A model generated the notes under the pieces. It worked only from the letters and a program-made list of their open reading frames with translations. It searched no databases and was not told where the DNA came from. DNA of 15,536 nucleotides from Microbacterium sp. (lineage in GTDB: Bacteria > Actinomycetota > Actinomycetes > Actinomycetales > Microbacteriaceae). The stretch covers positions 1-15,536 of the forward strand of contig QFPM01000034.1 of the NCBI GenBank assembly GCA_003248655.1, in the 5' to 3' direction. This document shows positions 1 to 6,226 of this stretch, one piece after another (position 1 is the stretch's first letter; every line of letters begins with the position of its first letter). The position numbers were made by a program, and so were the translations under genes.

Positions 1-100
1 GAACAGCGGTCTAGACAATCACTATTCTTCCTGATCAGAGGGGCATTTCTGCGTCACGGCACCCGCTTGTCACCCAAGCTCATCGGTGGATCGAGGCTAA
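1..100. other. Foreign-looking sequence abutting the broken permease
   Basis: No gene is visible here. The stretch is clearly less G/C-rich than the permease that follows, and the permease frame is closed by an in-frame TAA at 98-100, so the permease homology cannot extend left of about 101. From memory, parts of it read on the minus strand resemble the untranslated end of actinobacterial IS1380-type elements, but I cannot verify this and see no complete inverted repeat. The safest reading is an insertion or rearrangement junction near position 100. Confidence 0.4.
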
Positions 101-1054
101 GCCGTCTCGGTCACGCTGATCCTGCTGCTGCTGATCGTGCTCCTCGTGCAGATCGGGCCGATTCACCCTGAGGCGCTGTTCTCCGCTGGGGACATCTCGG
201 TGGCGGGCATCGCGGGCGGCGCCGTGCTCGCGATCACCGCGTTCGTGGGCTTCGAGAGCTCGGCCACGCTCGGCGTCGAAGCGCGCGCACCGCTCAAGAA
301 CATCCCGCGCGCCATCGTGTGGAGCGTCGGCGTCGCCGGAGTGTTCTATCTCATCGCCGCCTACACCCAGATCGCCGGCTCTGCCGTGATCGGGGTGGAC
401 GGCACCCCGCCGCTCGCCCTCCTCGATGAGCTCGCCGCGCACTTCGGCCTCTCCGCGTGGGCCGCCGTCGCCGACGTCGGCATCGCCACCTCGGGCCTTG
501 CCTGCGCGATCGCATCGACGACGGCCCTCACCCGCATCGTGTTCGCCCTCGCCCGCGACGGGGTCGTGCCCGCCCGACTCGGACGCACGCACCGGGTCCA
601 CCGCACTCCGATCGGCGCGATCGCGATCGCAGTCCCGGTGATCGTCGCGGCACCCATCGTGGTCGTCGCGATGGGCGCGCAGCCGTGGGATGCCATGAAG
701 GCGGTGCTGCTGATCTCCGCAGTGGGGTACATCGTCGCCTACGCGCTGGTGTGTCTGGCCGCTCCCCTGTTCCTGCGCCGCATCGGGGAGACCACTCCCG
801 GCACCGTCGTCATCGCCGTCAGCGTGGCCGCGGCGCTGACGGCCTGCCTCGCGGTCTATCTCGCCGCGGAACTCGGCGCAGGCAACCCGGGGATCTGGGT
901 CACGCTCGGTCTGGCCATCATCGCGGCGATGCTGATCCGCTGGCGTCGACGCCGACCGCTCGGCGAGGTCGGCCGGTACGACGAGCCAGTGGCCGCACAG
1001 GTGCTCGGCGGGATCGCACGCTCGGGCGACGAGCCCCGGGACACGACCGAATGA
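101..1054 (+). pseudogene. APC-family amino-acid permease, 5'-truncated
   Basis: This is the C-terminal part of an inner-membrane amino-acid/polyamine/organocation (APC) transporter, which would import an amino acid or amine by cation-coupled or exchange transport. The frame is open from 101; the first usable start is GTG 137 (305 residues), inside a hydrophobic helix. The APC signature FVGFESSATLGVEARAPLKN (about residues 34-53 from GTG 137) is followed by NIPRAI and then by five or six further hydrophobic helices, ending in an Arg-rich cytoplasmic tail (RWRRRR). Full-length members have about 12 helices and 450-500 residues, so roughly the N-terminal third to half is missing and transport function is very unlikely. 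The stop overlaps the start of the IclR regulator (ATGA), so the two were an operon. Substrate cannot be told. Confidence 0.8.
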
Positions 1055-1734
1055 CACAAGGGGACGGAGTATCGATCACGGCGCGCCAGCCGACGGCGAT
1101 CCACAGCGCCCTGTCGATGCTCGAGGCGGTCGCGGCGATGGGCGCCGGCGTGACCGCACGACAGCTCGCCGAGCGCCTCGGGATGCCGCGCGCGACGACG
1201 TATCGGCTGCTCAATCTGCTCGTGCAGGACGAGTACCTCGTCCGGACGCCGGATCTCACCGGATTCGCGCTGGGCACGAAAGTGGCCCAGCTGGCAGGCA
1301 GCGTGAGCGTCGAGCGCATTCCCCGCGCGGCCCTGGACATCCTGGAGCGCACGCGGGCGAACGTGCGCGGCGGCATCCATCTCGTCCTATACCGCGAGGG
1401 CAGGATCATCTTCGCCGACGAGGACCCCGACTTCCCCTTCTCCGACCGGCAGGCCCTGCAGCACGACCCCACGCACTTTGCACTGGGCCTGTTGCCCCCG
1501 GCGATGCGCGGCGATGGGGCCCCGGATGCTCTCACCACCGATCTTCGCCTGCACGGGGTGATCCGTGTGAGCGACGGGCAGCGGGGCTGCCTGGCAGCGC
1601 CGATCACAGATGCCGCAGGCACCCTCGCCGGGGCGTTGTCCTACTCGGGCCCGCGACGACACATCGACGACCCAGGGGGGATCGCGCACTCGGTCGTCTC
1701 CGCGGCGCGAGAACTGGGCCCGCTGCTCACCTGA
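1051..1734 (+). CDS. IclR-family transcriptional regulator
   Basis: A 227-residue DNA-binding regulator that probably senses a small metabolite and controls the neighbouring permease or a linked catabolic pathway. ATG 1051 is chosen because it overlaps the permease stop (ATGA) and begins just before the conserved region; the frame is open further left, but that part is Arg-rich antisense-like sequence. An N-terminal winged helix-turn-helix spans about residues 16-80 (SALSMLEAV, TARQLAERLGMPRATTYRLLNLL, then the wing and the FALGTKVAQLA linker). A GAF-like effector domain follows (RGGIHLVLYREGRIIF, GCLAAPITDAAGTLAGALSYSG). The protein is somewhat shorter than the usual 250 or so residues, with a compact middle of the effector domain. 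There is no strong ribosome site, so translation is probably coupled to the permease; with that gene broken, expression is doubtful. Ligand unknown. Confidence 0.85.
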   Translation: MTQGDGVSITARQPTAIHSALSMLEAVAAMGAGVTARQLAERLGMPRATTYRLLNLLVQDEYLVRTPDLTGFALGTKVAQLAGSVSVERIPRAALDILERTRANVRGGIHLVLYREGRIIFADEDPDFPFSDRQALQHDPTHFALGLLPPAMRGDGAPDALTTDLRLHGVIRVSDGQRGCLAAPITDAAGTLAGALSYSGPRRHIDDPGGIAHSVVSAARELGPLLT

Positions 1735-1782
1735 CGCGCCGGCTTCGCGCTCGCGCCGCCGCCGCACCTCGCCCGGAGAATC

Positions 1783-1847
1783 GCGCTTCCCTCCGACCCG
1801 AACCCGCAATCCGGTCCGAAGAACGTGCGAGTCTCCGAGGGAAGCGC
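1783..1847. repeat. 11-bp perfect inverted repeat (long-loop hairpin)
   Basis: GCGCTTCCCTC at 1783-1793 pairs perfectly with GAGGGAAGCGC at 1837-1847, leaving a 43-base loop. It lies in the 150-base gap between the IclR gene and the insertion sequence. It could act as a transcription stop for the permease/IclR operon, but there is no T-run. It could also be a small relic of a mobile repeat. Nothing else is evident in this gap. Confidence 0.5.
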
Positions 1848-1884
1848 ACGCCCGACAGAGCCCGCGCGCAACGCCGGGCGCGGC

Positions 1885-1888
1885 CTAG
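1885..1888. repeat. Left CTAG target duplication of the IS
   Basis: CTAG directly outside the left inverted end, matching CTAG at 2826-2829. Matching flanks argue that this copy inserted by simple transposition and was not itself the crossover point of a rearrangement. Confidence 0.75.
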
Positions 1889-1904
1889 GGCGTGTCTGGC
1901 AAAG
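1889..1904 (+). repeat. IS left inverted repeat
   Basis: GGCGTGTCTGGCAAAG; 15 of 16 bases match the complement of 2810-2825. The transposase would bind here. Confidence 0.9.
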
Positions 1905-1934
1905 GTTCGGGTGTTCGCCTGAGAGCGTGAAGGC

Positions 1935-2330
1935 ATGTCTCGGTTTCAGATGCTTTCGGATGCTCAGTGGTCGTTGATCGAGCCGATGCTGCCCCGTCCG
2001 ACGGGTCGTCCGGGCCGGAAGTTCTCGGATGCGCGGACGATGGTCGAGGGCATCGTCTACCGGTACCGGACGGGCCTCGCGTGGCGGGACCTCCCGCCGG
2101 TGTTCGGGCCCTGGCAGACGGTGTGGACGTGGCACCGGCGGATGGCGTTCGACGGGAAGTGGGACCGTGTGGCGGCGACGATCACGGCAGCAGCGGACGC
2201 GGCAGGCATGGTCGATTGGTCGCTGTCAGTGGACTCCACGATCGCCCGCGCGCATCAGCACGCGACCAACGCCACGCGTCTCACAGGGGGCTGGATCGAG
2301 TTACAACAATCTGCAGGTCGAGCCGCCTGA
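1935..2330 (+). CDS. IS5/IS427 transposase, N-terminal frame (orfA)
   Basis: 131 residues from ATG 1935, with a weak AAGG just upstream. It carries the N-terminal DUF4096-type region (LSDAQWSLIEPMLPRPTGRPGRKFSDARTMV is diagnostic in outline; RYRTGLAWRDLPPVFGPWQTVW follows) and reaches the first catalytic aspartate of the DDE triad in SVDSTIARAHQH. After TRLTGG the frame departs from the family and stops at 2328-2330. The rest of the transposase lies in the +1 frame, so orfA alone cannot catalyse transposition. Either ribosomes slip on the G run at 2286-2290 or the copy is mutated. Confidence 0.85.
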   Translation: MSRFQMLSDAQWSLIEPMLPRPTGRPGRKFSDARTMVEGIVYRYRTGLAWRDLPPVFGPWQTVWTWHRRMAFDGKWDRVAATITAAADAAGMVDWSLSVDSTIARAHQHATNATRLTGGWIELQQSAGRAA

Positions 2331-2829
2331 TCACGGCGTAGGCCGCTCCAGAGGTGGCCTGTCGACGAAGATCCATCAGCTCGTCGATGGCAACGGTCTG
2401 CCTCTGGTCACCCTGATCACACCGGGACAGGCCGGGGACTCTCCGATGTTCCTGCCGCTGATGGAGCAGCTGCGCGTCGGTCGTGGCACGGGCCGGCCGC
2501 GCACCCGTCCGGACGCGGTGCGAGGCGACAAGGCGTACTCCTCGCGCGCCATCCGCGGTCACCTTCGCGATCGCGGGATCAAGGCCGTCATCCCCGAGCC
2601 CGACGACCAGAAAGGGCACCGCAAACGACGCGGATCACGCGGCGGCCGTCCTGTCGGGCTCGACGCCGCCGACTACCGCAACCGGAACGTCATCGAGCGG
2701 GGCTACTGCCGCATCAAGCAATGGCGAGGACTCGCCACCCGCTACGACAAACACGCCGTGATCTACCGCGCCGCCGTCGTCCTCAACGCCGTCATCGCAT
2801 GGGCCAAGGCTTTGTCAGACACGCCCTAG
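2290..2829 (+). CDS. IS5/IS427 transposase, C-terminal frame (orfB)
   Basis: This is the catalytic C-terminal part, read in the +1 frame relative to orfA, with no convincing start of its own (that frame is open from about 2029). It begins to match the family near YNNLQVEPPDHGVGRSRGGL. It contains the second catalytic Asp in RGDKAYSS and the DDE glutamate in RNRNVIERGYCRIKQWRGLA, with the usual hydrophobic end. Removing one base between about 2286 and 2300 would fuse orfA and orfB into one protein of about 298 residues. The TAG stop at 2827-2829 lies in the flanking CTAG outside the inverted repeat, so the host target supplies the stop codon. Confidence 0.85.
   Translation, partial: AGSSYNNLQVEPPDHGVGRSRGGLSTKIHQLVDGNGLPLVTLITPGQAGDSPMFLPLMEQLRVGRGTGRPRTRPDAVRGDKAYSSRAIRGHLRDRGIKAVIPEPDDQKGHRKRRGSRGGRPVGLDAADYRNRNVIERGYCRIKQWRGLATRYDKHAVIYRAAVVLNAVIAWAKALSDTP
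2810..2825 (-). repeat. IS right inverted repeat
   Basis: Complement of the left end with one mismatch. It is also coding, giving the last residues (ALSDTP) of orfB. Confidence 0.9.
2826..2829. repeat. Right CTAG target duplication of the IS
   Basis: CTAG immediately outside the right inverted end, identical to 1885-1888. It contributes the TAG stop codon of orfB. Confidence 0.75.
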
Positions 2830-2842
2830 CGAAGCAGTGCGC

Positions 2843-3382
2843 CTATCGTCGGCTGAACCAGCGGCCCCACCGCGGCTTTGCCCGCGCAACGAGCAGTGCC
2901 GCTCGTGCTCGTTCGTCCTCGGCGTCGCGTTCCCGCTTTGCTTCGACTGTCTGCTGCAGCTCAACCTCAAGCGTGCTCAGTTCCACATTGCGTCGTACGA
3001 TCACTCCGAGAACCGGTAAGACCCCGACTGCGAGTACACCGATTGTGACCCCGATTATGAGGAAGTTGATCACGCCGCCTGTTGCAGGGCGGTCGTGTGC
3101 GAGCAGGTAGAGCGTGAGCACCTCGACTACAGCCAGGAGCCCGGCCAAGCTCAGGCTCAGGGAAATGCCCAGCCCCCAGCGTCTGAAAGCAGTGAGGGTT
3201 CGCCAGCCCCAATAATCGAATCGTGACATTCCCCCGCGCAACGATTGTCGAGCGTGTTTGATGGAGGGGATTGCATCGGCGTGTGTGAACCGGAAGAAAC
3301 GGTTCTCGACAACAAGTGCGAGGAGGAGGACCGGGACAATCTGGGCGACTGTCGTGACGAAGGCGCGCTCTGCTTCAGACAT
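2843..3382 (-). CDS. Small membrane protein with charged C-terminal tail, function unknown
   Basis: 179 residues from ATG 3382, with AAGG about 8 bases upstream. I do not recognise the family. There are three predicted membrane helices: about residues 8-27 (FVTTVAQIVPVLLLALVV), 70-95 (GLGISLSLSLAGLLAVVEVLTL) and 104-129 (VINFLIIGVTIGVLAVGVLPVLGVIV). A basic and aromatic stretch lies between the first two (GGMSRFDYWGWRTLTAFRRWG). After the last helix comes a charged heptad-like segment at about 133-165 (LSTLEVELQQTVEAKRERDAEDERAR), probably a short cytoplasmic coiled coil, then a basic tail. No enzymatic motif is visible. It lies downstream of the recombinase operon on the same strand and could be transposon cargo, or an older resident gene. 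Its stop is 17 bases from the IS. Confidence 0.65.
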   Translation of the reverse strand: MSEAERAFVTTVAQIVPVLLLALVVENRFFRFTHADAIPSIKHARQSLRGGMSRFDYWGWRTLTAFRRWGLGISLSLSLAGLLAVVEVLTLYLLAHDRPATGGVINFLIIGVTIGVLAVGVLPVLGVIVRRNVELSTLEVELQQTVEAKRERDAEDERARAALLVARAKPRWGRWFSRR

Positions 3383-3717
3383 TGATTGACCTTGCTGTGG
3401 TGCTCACTTGATCCACGGGAAGCCGAGTGTCTTTGAGATCCACAACCACTCCTCCCGCTGTGGGGCGGTCAGGTGAAGGCTATCGCTCGAAGCGCACGAT
3501 GGCAGTATGCGACTCACTCGGCTGAACCGAGAACGACGTACCCGATGCCGCGATTCCGAAGCGTCAAATCGTCGGTTCATTAGGACCTCAAATTCTGTAG
3601 CACCTCCGCGATCGATCGAAAGCAGCGGGTGGTCTCGCTGGGGCAAGCCGCAGGTCGGGCAGTCCCATGACTTCCCTCAACGCTATGGTTGTCGCAGCCA
3701 GGGCGGACTCCTCCTCG
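3383..3717. other. 335-base gap without a convincing gene
   Basis: This lies between the membrane-protein start and the end of the recombinase operon. A minus-strand frame is open at 3404-3646 (ATG at 3580 would give 58 residues ending REEWLWISKTLGFPWIK), but it is Arg/Ser-rich and has no recognisable motif; it may be the decayed end of a gene. A small hairpin (CTCGG at 3517-3521, CCGAG at 3527-3531) and a box resembling the right end of the recombinase block (3426-3449, listed separately) are the only structures seen. No strong terminator with a T-run follows the recombinase operon. Confidence 0.5.
3426..3449 (+). repeat. Candidate left-end repeat of the recombinase element
   Basis: AGTGTCT, a 7-base spacer, then CCACAACCAC. 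The complement of 9463-9486 reads AGTGTCT, a 7-base spacer, then CCACGACCCC: 15 of 17 box bases agree at identical spacing while the spacers differ entirely. The two copies face each other across the recombinase operon, as element ends would. The match is short, so chance is not excluded. Confidence 0.35.
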
Positions 3718-4128
3718 TTAGGAGCGCGGGCTCGTCTTCGCGGTGCGGAATGGGCTGACGTTGCGGGTGGAATCATCACCGCGCAGGATCTGGTTCTCGA
3801 CGTGGAGTTCGGCGACGGCTGTCGCCGCGATGGTGAGTTGAGCGTCGAGTTCATGGATTCGTTCGCGCAGTCGTCGTGACTCGCTGCGCTGCTCAGTGAG
3901 CTTGCGCCTCAAGTCCTCGATCTCCTTGTCGCGCGGCTGGGTACCGTCGACCCGGCGCGACCATTCCTCGAGGACGGCGCGCGCGCGGTTCATCGTGGCG
4001 CGGCTGACGCCGGCCTCGCGGTAGAGGTTCTCTTTGATCAGCCGTCCATCAGTGCGCTCAGCGGTTCCTGCGAGAAGCCGGTTCATCGCTGCACGAAGCT
4101 TCGGTTCGGAGTCGCCATGGTCAGGCAT
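3718..4128 (-). CDS. TnpC-like small HTH/coiled-coil protein (DUF6262-type)
   Basis: 136 residues, the last gene of the recombinase operon. ATG 4128 overlaps the stop of the upstream recombinase by 8 bases and has GGAGG at 4136-4140, 7 bases upstream. The frame is open to 4266, but that extension lies inside the recombinase gene and is not needed. Residues 26-57 (TDGRLIKENLYREAGVSRAT and the following MNRARAVLEEW) look like a helix-turn-helix. Residues 65-116 are strongly charged heptads (EIEDLRRKLTEQRSESRRLRERIHELDAQL), typical of a coiled coil. Size, design and position match TnpC of Tn554 and the DUF6262 proteins found beside such recombinases. In Tn554, TnpC is an accessory that affects transposition efficiency and orientation; that role here is by analogy only. 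Confidence 0.75.
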   Translation of the reverse strand: MPDHGDSEPKLRAAMNRLLAGTAERTDGRLIKENLYREAGVSRATMNRARAVLEEWSRRVDGTQPRDKEIEDLRRKLTEQRSESRRLRERIHELDAQLTIAATAVAELHVENQILRGDDSTRNVSPFRTAKTSPRS

Positions 4129-6226
4129 CAGTGAACCTCCGGGTGATCTTCTGAACTGCTGCAAGCTCGGCCTCGAGCTGTGCTCGGTTGTGATCGGCCA
4201 TCTTGCGGTCACGAAGCTTCGCGAAGAGGTCTTGCTCCTCGGCAATCCAGACGGGCGCGTGTTCATCGGTGATGACGGAGTTTCCGCAAGTCGTTGGCTG
4301 ACACCTGTTTGGCATCATTCCCTGGCCCGTCACGTCAGCTGGCAGCCCTTTCAGACAGGCTGCCTGTTCCGGAATGCCGAGACAGTGATTCAGGGTGCCC
4401 CAACGTAGCGTGCTGAACTGATCGCGAAGAAGCGATCTGAGGGTGCGTTCGTCGCCGATCTTCATGGTGTTGCCGATCTCGGCCCCTACTTCGTCAAGCC
4501 GGTCACGGAAGCGCTGCGCTCCGGCGCCTGCCATCGGAACCTTCATGGTCGAATTGGCTGACCATGCTCCAACGAGTCGAGCGGCGACGGCTTCCTGCAG
4601 CTCGTGTTCGAACTCAGCGGCCCATTCCGGCGTTTCGCTCGCGTACCCCGACGTAGTGCCGTTGGCGACGGCACGCCGCGCCGCGTGCTTCAGCTGAACA
4701 CCTAGGGCGATCTCGCCATCCGGTTGTTGGGCAGTGATTACAGCCATGGTCCGGCGGAACATGTGTGGTGCGAGGTGAAACTTCGGAATCGGCTCGAGGC
4801 CGGCATCAGGCCCCAGCGCGTTGAGCTGAGGGACGAACTTCTTCAGCTCATCGTGCCGATCGAAGTGCACAGCGCGGCCCCCGCCGTTGTGGTTGCGTCG
4901 CGTCGAACCAAACACGTCATCGCCGAGCGCGAGCTGTTCTGCGACCGCAATCGCTTGCGCAACGGGTTCAATGATCCACCAGTTGCGGCGGTGCACTCCT
5001 CTTCGACCCTTTCGCAGCTGAGACGCGACCGCGGGAGCGCCGTATGAGGTCGTGAGTGCACCCTTCTTGATGCTCAGCAACTCGGAGTCGCGCATCATCG
5101 TAAGCGCTGCGCAGAAGACGTAGCAGGCGTTGCGAAGGACCTTCATCTGTGCACGGACAGTCGCCGGATCAAACCCATCGATCCATGGTCCGACGCTACC
5201 GTCCGCGCGGGTGACATCAGTAGCGGTGGTCAAGAGCCCACCCGGAGCCGTCCGAAGTGCACCCCCAGCGATCGCTTGCGTCACCTTGTCTCGGCGGGCC
5301 ATGACAGTTCGCGAAGTGAGCTCCGCAAACATGTTCTTGCTGTGGCCATCGGTGACCAGTAGCGAGAGCAAAGTCCAATGAATTTCCCCTTGCTGGAATC
5401 GTCCATAAGTGAGACGGTGCACGGGCACAGCACTACCAGTCGCTTGGATCCAGCGCGCGAGGGCGGCATCAGGATCAGTCACTCGTACTCGATTCTCCAG
5501 AGGGCGATCGAGAGTGGACCATTCGGCAGCGGCGGCAAGAATGTCGTACGAGAACACATCGATGTACTGCCAGCTGGCGTGCAAAAGCGGCCACCAGACC
5601 GCCGGTGGAATCACAGGGGTACTCAACTCGCTGCTCGTTGAGCGTCCGCTCAGCGCCACCGTTGTCTGGGCTCCCCATGGGCGGAACGTAAGGCCGCCTC
5701 CGGTGAGGACAACGTCGAGGTCGTGAAGCGCTCGCACGGCATCGACGGCTGAGACAATCGCTGAGATTGCGTTCAGCGACTTCATTCGGACAAGGAACTG
5801 GTCCAGATGCGCTTGCCGTAGATCCCGTAGCGGGAGTCCGTCACAGTGCTCTCGGTGCCAGGCCGCGAAGTGTTTGAGACCGAAGAGTCGAGAGTTGATT
5901 GTTTTGACAGACACAGGTGTCGACTGCAGGTAGATCCCTTGCGCGCGGAGAGTCTTGTGTGCGGGATTGAGCAACGCGATTGCGAGTTCGCGGGTCCGTA
6001 GGTTCCATTCGCCGTCGAAATTCTCGAAGAGTAGGGATGCGGAATGTCGACCAGCAGCTGGATTCCATCCCAGGGCGCGGAGATCCCATCGCTGACGGTC
6101 GCCGAACGTTGGGATGGGATGGTCGTTCTCAAGATGTCGGTGCCGCAGGACGGGCTCGTCAGCAGACCAGAACTCACTGTGTTCCTCCAGAGCAGGCGCG
6201 TGTTGCGTGATCGATGTGGTGTTCAT
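4121..6226 (-). CDS. Large tyrosine recombinase/integrase, third of three (701 aa)
   Basis: A DNA breaking-and-joining enzyme acting on the ends and target of the element. ATG 6226 overlaps the stop of the upstream recombinase (ATGA), with GAGG at 6236-6239. The tyrosine-recombinase signature can be followed: arginine I R379 in MMRDSELLSIKKGAL, candidate lysine K406 in QLRKGRRG, HxxR as H488-R491 in APHMFRRTMA, then H514 in QLKHAARRA. The best candidate nucleophile is Y528 in GTTSGYAS, 14 residues after H514 instead of the usual 9, so its identity needs structural support. A Cys set follows (C615, C624, C642, C647), perhaps a zinc-binding tail. At 701 residues it is about twice the length of a minimal integrase; the N-terminal 350 residues contain an arm/core-binding region (SVKTINSRLFGLKHFAAWHR) and a long unassigned segment. 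Confidence 0.85.
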   Translation of the reverse strand: MNTTSITQHAPALEEHSEFWSADEPVLRHRHLENDHPIPTFGDRQRWDLRALGWNPAAGRHSASLLFENFDGEWNLRTRELAIALLNPAHKTLRAQGIYLQSTPVSVKTINSRLFGLKHFAAWHREHCDGLPLRDLRQAHLDQFLVRMKSLNAISAIVSAVDAVRALHDLDVVLTGGGLTFRPWGAQTTVALSGRSTSSELSTPVIPPAVWWPLLHASWQYIDVFSYDILAAAAEWSTLDRPLENRVRVTDPDAALARWIQATGSAVPVHRLTYGRFQQGEIHWTLLSLLVTDGHSKNMFAELTSRTVMARRDKVTQAIAGGALRTAPGGLLTTATDVTRADGSVGPWIDGFDPATVRAQMKVLRNACYVFCAALTMMRDSELLSIKKGALTTSYGAPAVASQLRKGRRGVHRRNWWIIEPVAQAIAVAEQLALGDDVFGSTRRNHNGGGRAVHFDRHDELKKFVPQLNALGPDAGLEPIPKFHLAPHMFRRTMAVITAQQPDGEIALGVQLKHAARRAVANGTTSGYASETPEWAAEFEHELQEAVAARLVGAWSANSTMKVPMAGAGAQRFRDRLDEVGAEIGNTMKIGDERTLRSLLRDQFSTLRWGTLNHCLGIPEQAACLKGLPADVTGQGMMPNRCQPTTCGNSVITDEHAPVWIAEEQDLFAKLRDRKMADHNRAQLEAELAAVQKITRRFTDA

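Larger units (their letters stand above)
1889..2825 (+). mobile_element. IS5-family (IS427-like) insertion sequence, 937 bp
   Basis: The element is bounded by 16-bp inverted ends, GGCGTGTCTGGCAAAG at 1889-1904 and its complement at 2810-2825, with one mismatch (G versus A at the 11th base). CTAG occurs immediately outside both ends (1885-1888 and 2826-2829), fitting the short CTAG/TNA-type target duplication known for the IS427 group. Because CTAG is palindromic, the exact boundary is uncertain by up to four bases. Length and the two-frame transposase fit the group. The right end sits 17 bases from the stop codon of the minus-strand membrane protein, so the insertion did not break that gene. 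Confidence 0.9.

Noticed and set aside
457..1050. Upstream extension of the IclR frame
   Set aside because: Extension is an Arg/His/Gly-rich out-of-frame reading of the permease; ATG 1051 with ATGA overlap is a standard IclR start.
80..1057. 325-codon minus-strand frame opposite the permease
   Set aside because: Very rich in Asp, Arg, His and Gly with no fold or family resemblance; the plus strand encodes recognisable membrane helices.
3283..3305. GAACCG/CGGTTC hairpin
   Set aside because: Lies inside the membrane-protein coding region and is only 6 bp; no reason to assign a role.
3404..3646. 80-codon minus-strand frame in the gap
   Set aside because: No motif, Arg/Ser-rich, starts on TTG; kept only as a remark in the gap entry.
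4129..4266. Longer start for the TnpC-like gene
   Set aside because: The extra 46 residues overlap the recombinase coding sequence and lack family resemblance; GGAGG before ATG 4128 decides the start.
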